64,000 bases of DNA, taken from positions 3,705,900-3,769,899 of the forward strand of contig CM049322.1 in NCBI GenBank assembly GCA_026874595.1, read 5' to 3'. The position numbers and the translations under genes were made by a program. The notes beneath the pieces were generated by a model that did not search any database, was not told the DNA's origin, and was given only the letters and a program-made list of their open reading frames with translations. Source of the stretch: Sipunculus nudus (lineage: Eukaryota; Annelida; Sipuncula; Golfingiida; Sipunculidae). Shown here in pieces: positions 57,044-64,000 of the stretch. Every line of letters begins with the position of its first letter. The first letter of the stretch is position 1.

Positions 57044-59891
57044 GGGTCATTCCGCAGTAAAATGAGCAATTAACTATATATCTGGTCTCTCCTTATTCAT
57101 TCATCAGCAAGTAGCTAAAGGTTTTACACAAATAAATATAGTTAAATACCTTGGCATGGGTTCTCCATCCATCCAAACTGAGATAATAAAGGATGGATTA
57201 TTACTTGTGCAGGCCCGTCCCAATATATGCACTTTCAGACAAATATCATGTCTCCTGAGCAAGGAGCTAATATATTAGGTCATTTGGTAGAGTAGATAAA
57301 GAACTCATTCATTATCTTAATTAGCTAAATTAAAATACACAATAAGGTGTTCAGATTCCATAGTTGCTTGAAGCAATTGTTGCCACTAACTTTTTTTTTG
57401 CAAGCATTTCTGATCTGTCCCCCAGTTTTGAGTCAACTCCGTCACAAAAAGAATTATATCCAAGCAAATTGACAGTTACATATTTATATCTATACAAAGC
57501 TAAATATAAAATGTTGCATGGACATACTTTATCCATGAAACACTGTTTTATACATAACATGTATCTAGTATCAGAAATGGAACCCTTTATGTCTTCATCC
57601 TGGAGGGTGGAAAATTAACGTGTCAACTCCGTCACAGCTTTTTCACCCTCATAAATAGATAAATGGGTGAAATGTTATTATGTTCAAGAAAAACATGTGT
57701 TTTTTGTTCAAAATCTTTAATAACTGGCTAATAACGCGATTTAAAAAAAAAAATATAAATTAAAAATCAAGCATTTGTCAACTCCATCACAGTCAACTCC
57801 GTCACGTGATGGAGTTGACATGTCTGGATTTTGAGCACTGATTACTTAACAAAGCTTTCACCATTATTATATATACTATTATATTGTATATTCCATTAGA
57901 TTGCAACTTTATTTTATGTGTAAGCTTAATTATTATTCAATTTATTTAGTTCCAGGCAATATTAATGATTTATGAATCGGCTAACTAATGAAATACAGTT
58001 ACCCAGCAGAAAAATCATTGCATTTTGGTATTCTCACCTGATACATCCACTGCTTTTTATATAACTGAATACTTTCATTTTTAACAGCATGGGCAATTGG
58101 CAATCTAAATTATTTAAAAATAAAATGAAGCTAGATATGATACAGGGCATTCACTCTTAAAGCCTGTGTTCCATATAATCAATAAAGATATTATGACCCC
58201 AGATTCATAGTGGTTTCATTCTGCTAAAGAGTGTCAGGCCTGTACCTTGAACTACAATATCCAAAGTCATTTAGAATACATTTGCTAGATTTTGACAGCA
58301 TTTAATACATCCTGTCCCAGCAGGAAAACCTAAGCATGTTGCAGCAGACTTGATCAATTATTGTGCTATAATATATTTTTCTCTGTGGACATTAATATGA
58401 TTTAATTATTCAAATGTCCATTGTATGACACTTGATTGTAGACATGCTGCATAAAATAAAAAAATAAAAACAAAAGGTGTCAATTCCTCTTTCCTGCTAA
58501 CATGCTGCTTCTGGTTCCCACATAAGACAGTGGCAGCATTATAACAGAATCTTTTTTGCAAATGCAGACACTGATGAAGATGACTCCATGACACCTGGTA
58601 TTGGTCTTCAGTTTCTTTAAAATCTGTTTCATTGTTAAATGTAACTGTTAATTTGGTTCACTAAATAGTTTTCCACTTTTGAACTGGTAATTGTGTACAA
58701 ACAGAAACTATTGCACTACCTGTAACTCTGTTGTTGAAACATCCAGAGTCAATAGTGCCAATCTTGTTTGATATATTATCTAGTTAGGTTTATGAATAAT
58801 AGGAACTTCTTGCATCACTTTGGCATATTTGGCAGCTGATGGACAGTTCCAGTCCTCTAGTGGTCAGCAAAAAGAAGGCAAAACTGAATCTACAACCCTT
58901 ACAAAGAGCAGCCCCATCTCATCTTAAGGTCTTTTACCCTGTCTCACCTCCCAGAGATTTCAATGGCCTTTAAAATATTTCAAGACATCTACAGACCCCA
59001 AAACTGACAAGGAAAAGGAAATTTAAGTCAACTGTAGGATGTCTAATCATTTTGAATTACCTGTGCTGTATACTTTAAATATTTTAAACATACAGTCAAG
59101 TTGTTTTCATAAGTTTGCAGAGAAATATTTAGTTATGCGACGACAGATTTTCTTCTGTCAGCCAGAACTTAAATATGAGCGAATTTATGTGACACAATCA
59201 AGTGCTGGTCAATAAAAAAAAATTAAATACCATATAAGGAAATATTTGATCATAGAAGACTTGTGCATGAAAATAATTAAGAGATTTATAAAGTCATATG
59301 TTAGAGTATACCGGTCAAAAGCCTGTTCTGTCAACTCTGTCACAAATACTCATGGTCTTTGCCAGCTAAATATTATCAAGGGAATCATTAAACTACACAG
59401 ATTTTTCTGTTATAAATGTAAATAAAGGAAATCTTGATTTATCTAATGATGATTTAATCTGTTTTTATTAGAATAATTGTCTTTACCTGAGAAAAAGAAT
59501 TAAAGAAAAAAATAGTTTTTGATAAAGTTTGCAATTTTCTTAACATTTTTTGTATATACATTGGTCTAATTCATAAGGCAAAGTTTTATTTAATTTTCCA
59601 AGGGAGGAATGATATTATGCCATTGTCTTGTATTATTTAACTGGTGTCATCTCCTTAAATTTTGTATTTCAGATCAATAAACATGACTGTGACGGAGTTG
59701 AAAAAGTGTTTTACTGAGCTTTGGATGATTGTTATTTTCAAAAGGACTTAGCTGTTTAAGCTTGGCTTTTATGTGTTAGTGAAACTAGACAACTCTGCCT
59801 ACATGTGCTACAAATTTAAGCCAGATATGACAAAAAAATTTTTGTGACTAAGCAGTATCACCAATTTGCCCAATTTACTGTGGAATGACCC
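57044..59891. mobile_element. 2.85-kb inverted-repeat DNA element with internal 15-bp motif
   Basis: Left end GGGTCATTCCGCAGTAAAAT and right end (reverse complement) GGGTCATTCCACAGTAAATT match at 57044 and 59891. Inside, the word GTCAACTCCGTCACA or a close variant occurs at 57432, 57622, 57777, 57792 and 59330, and inverted at about 57805 and 59687. At 57792-57819 two inverted copies form a 28-bp near-palindrome. No transposase-like frame seen, so probably non-autonomous. Family not identified. Confidence 0.65.
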
Positions 59892-61920
59892 ATTTACTCA
59901 TCAGCTAACCAGATAATTGTTAAAGTCTTTTTCTGAGGATATAACTGTGTTTACTCAAGATTTATTTGTATACCAGAAAACAAATAAGAATTTCATACAT
60001 TTTTTTAAGTTAGGCCAAAAAAAATAAAAGGTATGGTTCTCATACTTTTAAAACCCGCCCTCCCATCCATATAAAAAATTTTTATTCTAATTTTCAATTT
60101 AGAAACTTACAAACCGGACCAATTACCGCTTGGACATTTCTTTCAGGAAGATAAAATAATACCGGGTACATTTTTGTAAAATTTCCTTTCGTTATATAGT
60201 GTTTTTAACTGTTTTGCCAAAAAAAATCTGTTTTTATAATGAGAGGGTCCTGAATCTTTGATACAGTTTGTTAAAGTGCACAGTATTAATTTGGCAGACA
60301 TATATAATTTAGTATTTGCTAGCACAGCCATTTCCTCCTAGCTTTTCATGTGTTGACCCTTACCAAAACGTATGCATGGAACGTGCCTGGAACATGCATG
60401 GAACTTGCATGGATGTGTGGACCATGCATGGAAATCACCTGCTTTTGCCTGGACAATCTAATTGAACCCGCACCCAACCTGCATCATGCCCCGTCAGCCC
60501 GCAGCCTGTCCCACAATCAATGAAAAAATTTCAGCCCGCCCCGCCCCGCAGTAACTATGATTCTTTCAGCCCCCATCTACCCCGCAATCTTTTCTTTTAG
60601 CCCACACCTGCCCACCCCGCATGTTTCAAGTTTCCGGCCTGCAGTACAGCCCGCAAAATAATTGTTAAAAAGTTTTCAGATCCAAAGGTTTACATATCAA
60701 GAATATTTACAGCACATATATTAGCCACACTTATTATTAATATATATGAAATGTATGATGATTGGTATGAAAAATATGTTTATATGTTTAAGCAATAGTT
60801 CAGACCATAATTCATAAAATATTTGAAAAGACATGTTTGATTGCTTAAATTGATTTAATTTATGCATAATAATTTAACACACCTTAATAATGTTTTCATA
60901 TTTTACAGGGGAAATAAACAAACCTTTGGTTTTATTGTGTCTGTTTCTACTTAAATTTATAAAAGAAAGTGAAGAAAAAAATAGATTTCTTCAAAGTATG
61001 TATACCGTTACCCAAAGTTACCCTTTGGAATAGTATTGGCTAATCACAAGCCATCAAACTACTGAGATATGTTGCTGTTTAAATTTTTTTTGGTCATAAT
61101 CTGAGCACTAATTAGCTGAGACTGAGACTAATCAGACAGTAAAGGGGTAATCAGACCGATGTGGCTTTAGGTTCAGGATGTTCATTGAGATAGACATGAC
61201 CAGAGTGGTGTTTCTTATAACAGTCATCACCACATTATGCAGTGCCCAAACAGGGATTTGACCAGACAGTCTTTAGTGTCAGCTAGCAGACAGCACATAA
61301 ACAATTAGATGAGGAGTCCATTTTTAGGCTCTGTGCAGTTTCAAGGCAGTTGAGTCACCTACAGAGCCAGCTGTAGCCACACACTGTCTATTAAAGATCA
61401 AAGGTAATCAAGCCCTTGCTTCACTCCCAGCCATATTATGTAATATGTGATATCTGACACAAGTAAAGGGTTATAGTCCATATACAACATCAGGCCAGGT
61501 AACTTTGTACAAAGTTATGACCAGCTTCAATTGCAAGGACTATTAAAATCTAGATTTCAGGTTAATGATGCATCATCTATTTTGTATAACAAATTGAAGT
61601 TATTCCGAGAAAAAAAAAATTTTTGCATAGTGTTGTTACAACTCCCAGTCAATGTAAGAGGGTAACAGGAATAAATTAAAATTTATTGGTCAACATTTAT
61701 CTGTTCATATTACTATTTTTACATTGTAAAATTTACAACACCTGAAGACATTTTATACAAAAATATATATCTTCAAATTAAAATTTAAGTAACGTATAAT
61801 TTTATATTCATGTTCTTCTGAACTGCCATATCATCAACCCGCAGCCGGCCCCCGCCCCGCACAAAATTTATTTCGGCCCGCCCCACACTTTCTTAGATGT
61901 AACCCAGCCTACCTCGCATA
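59892..61920. other. Intergenic or intronic, with C-rich and GCATGGA-rich low-complexity patches
   Basis: 60360-60440 repeats 'catgcatggaa'. 60465-60660 and 61840-61900 repeat 'cagcccgccccgc'-like words. Nothing coding. Confidence 0.4.
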
Positions 61921-61924
61921 GAAT

Positions 61925-62410
61925 CTAGACCCTGTTGTGGCTCTGTTGTAAACACAGAGCCACAGGTCCCTGCCTTCATTTATCTAGCGGACAGGAGCTC
62001 ATGCATGCAGGTGACAATGTTGTACCCACTTTAGGTACATTTAGCCTGTGGTTAAGCCCTGGGTGATTGGCTGATGATTGTTTCAGGCTAGCCGTGTGCA
62101 CTGCACATGTTACATCATCACTGCCAACTTACTGGAGCACCCAGTTGAAATGTGATACATGCGCCTGGCTAGCTGAAACAATCCACTGTGTTACCTGGGT
62201 AACAACAGCTGCCTGTAGGCAGTGGTCCAGTTACAGGACACTCACACCATGCACCTGTGATGATGTACACTTGCATGTACTGCTTGAAACAATCCCACAG
62301 GGTCACTGAGATAGGCAACATTGGTTGTAGTAGCCTACTCCTGTCTGCTAGATAAATGAAGACAGGGACCTGTGGCTCTGTGTTTACAACAGAGCCACAA
62401 CAGGGTCTAG
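61925..62410. mobile_element. 486-bp MITE with 73-bp near-identical inverted ends
   Basis: 61925-61997 and 62338-62410 are reverse complements with only two mismatches noticed. Each arm itself holds a hairpin (tgtggctctgt / acagagccaca). An inner inverted pair (gattgtttcag...ctagcc) lies near 62080-62190. Confidence 0.88.
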
Positions 62411-63036
62411 CAGAGAATCCTAAGTGAGGGCCCGCGGGGGCCTGCAGACCGTGGGGCGGGTTTTGACGCAGGGCCCTTCTGGACAGTCACTTGTAAAGTT
62501 TGGCATTTGTTACTTTGCATTGATATGTATGGACAGGCATGGATCATGCATTGGTAGAAAACTTGAGATTTTTTTACAAAGGCCTTGACTGGACTTGCCT
62601 GGAACAATAGTCACATATAAAATTAGGGGTTTATAAATTAGTACTTTGCATGGATATGCATGGGGAACTGAAAATTTTCCATTTTTTTGCGTTTGCTTAA
62701 ACTTGCTCAAGTGTTTCTAAATTTTTAAATAGTCAGTTTTATGTTCTGTATAGAGGATGTGTGTAGGACTGAATATTTGACATTAGCAAAGCCTTGTTTT
62801 TTATGCCTGCAGCAAAGATCACAGCATAATTTCTTGAAATTTTCAATGGAGAGTGTTCACATGAACAATACACTTCTACAGTAGGCCCAAGGAATTATAA
62901 AATAGCTCTTGGTACATTGAACCATTTATTTTGAAACATGGATGTTTTCTTTTTGAGTAAAATTATGCTTGGTTCTAATTGCCTAACCTTCAGGCTCTAA
63001 AGATATACATTTTAAATAAAAAATAAGTCTGTGTTC
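62411..63036. other. Spacer with C/G-rich and GCATGGA-like patches
   Basis: 62420-62480 is the reverse complement in style of the C-rich patch at 60465-60660. 62515-62660 repeats 'gcatggatatgcatgg'-like words. No gene. Confidence 0.35.
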
Positions 63037-63038
63037 AA

Positions 63039-64000
63039 TTTTTAGCTCAGCTGACTGTAAGTCATCTGAGCTATAGTGATCACTCTTTGTCCGTCGTCTG
63101 TCTGTCCGTCCGTCCGTCCGTCTGTCCCTTTACCTGGCACAAATCGTAACTGCTTGACCTAGAATCTTGTAACTTTACATTCTGAGAGGTCCATGAAAAA
63201 TCTCCTTGGAAACCAGATATTAGGTCTCTGTTACCCATATCCTTTGAGCTATGGGGCCTCAAAGTACCCCCCAGAATATATCTCATTAACTTCATCACTG
63301 ATGGTCATGATTTTTGCATACATATTGATCATGAGAAGTTTCATCACTTCCTGCAGACTGGTGGCGCCACCTGTATTTTTCGATTTTTTACACATTTTAT
63401 TCTCTATTTTTTAGACCTTTAAAAATGTGAACATCTGTTTACAGGGCACAAATCGTAAAGACTGGACCTAGAATCTTAATTCTTGACACACTGAGAGACC
63501 TATGAAAAGTCTCCATGGAAATTAGAAATTAGGTCTCTGTTACCCATATCTTTTAAGCTATGGGGCTCCCAATTATCCCCCCCCCCCCAGAATAATGAAA
63601 AATTTGATAAAAACAAACTGCAACATCTCAATAACTACAAAACTGATGGTCATCATGATTTTTGGCATACATATTAATCAAGAGGTGTTCCATCAGTTCC
63701 TGCAGAATGGTGATGCCACTTGTATTTTCCAAATTTTTACAATTTTTTTCTCTATTTTTGAGACCTTTAAGGATGTAGTTATCTGTCAACAGGGTTCAAA
63801 TATGAACGACTGGACCTAGAATCTTCATTCTTGATACACAGGGAGACCTATGAAAAGTCTACATGGAAACCTGAAATTAGGTCTCTGTTACCCATATCCT
63901 TTGAGCTATGGCACTCCAAAGTACAGCTCAGAATAATGGAAAAATTGATATAAAAGCTGAAGTATCTGAACAACTATTGCAGCGATCACCATAATTGTTC
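63039..64000 (+). mobile_element. Tandem-unit repeat element, 5' part, cut by the window end
   Basis: Same left hairpin terminus (TTTTTAGCTCAGCTGACTGTAAG) and (GTCC)n head as at 27841, then nearly three units with 'ctctgttacccatatc' at about 63226, 63535 and 63884. The right end is not reached. Confidence 0.75.
63580..63591 (+). repeat. Poly-C tract
   Basis: About 11 C inside a unit of the preceding element. Confidence 0.8.

Overview
This is eukaryotic DNA, AT-rich, intron-containing and heavy in transposon remnants. The best fit is a marine invertebrate, most likely a bivalve mollusc. The reasons are a pair of CARD/NACHT immune-receptor genes of invertebrate type, an abundant repeat that opens with an AGCTCAGCTGAC hairpin followed by a GTCC-rich run, tRNA-derived SINE heads, degenerate L1-like LINEs, and many (TA)n and poly-C/poly-G tracts. 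Species cannot be named from the sequence. There is no sign of bacterial gene organisation, operons or CRISPR.

The main find is a NOD-like-receptor-type gene on the minus strand between 1062 and about 14915. Splice sites and reading phase join five coding exons into an 834-residue protein. A start exon (14847-14898) and two exons encoding a CARD domain (10536-10669 and 8780-8918) are followed by a linker exon (6923-7155). One large exon (1062-3008) then carries the NACHT NTPase, winged-helix region and short C-terminal leucine-rich repeats. A paralogue of the large exon lies on the same strand at 54438-56219, together with its 3' flank (about 53560-54437). It lacks part of the LRR region, and its upstream exons are not visible before the window ends.

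Between and inside these genes almost everything is repeat. Introns of the first gene (3-14.8 kb) hold LINE and tandem-unit element fragments, two SINE heads and inverted repeats that bracket one CARD exon. A degenerate LINE ORF1 (15.3-16.1 kb), a foldback element (16.27-16.62 kb) and a degenerate LINE endonuclease/RT (19.2-22.5 kb) follow. A 2.2-kb tandem duplication (22.9-27.4 kb) carries minisatellites and a possible 92-bp exon. A 4-kb element with about ten units of roughly 340 bp runs from 27.84 to 31.9 kb.

From 32 to 53 kb no protein gene is recognisable. This stretch holds many TA microsatellites and G/C homopolymers, several short inverted-repeat DNA elements and a 98-bp minisatellite. 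It also has a promoter-like cluster near 33.7-33.84 kb and scattered CTCF-like motifs. Upstream of the second NACHT exon lie a 2.85-kb inverted-repeat element with a recurring 15-bp word (57.0-59.9 kb), a 486-bp element with near-identical 73-bp ends (61.9-62.4 kb), and the start of another tandem-unit element (63.04 kb to the window end).

Functionally, the two NACHT genes would act as cytosolic sensors: the NACHT domain oligomerises on activation and, in gene 1, the CARD recruits CARD-bearing partners. The role is inferred from family architecture; the ligand cannot be told.
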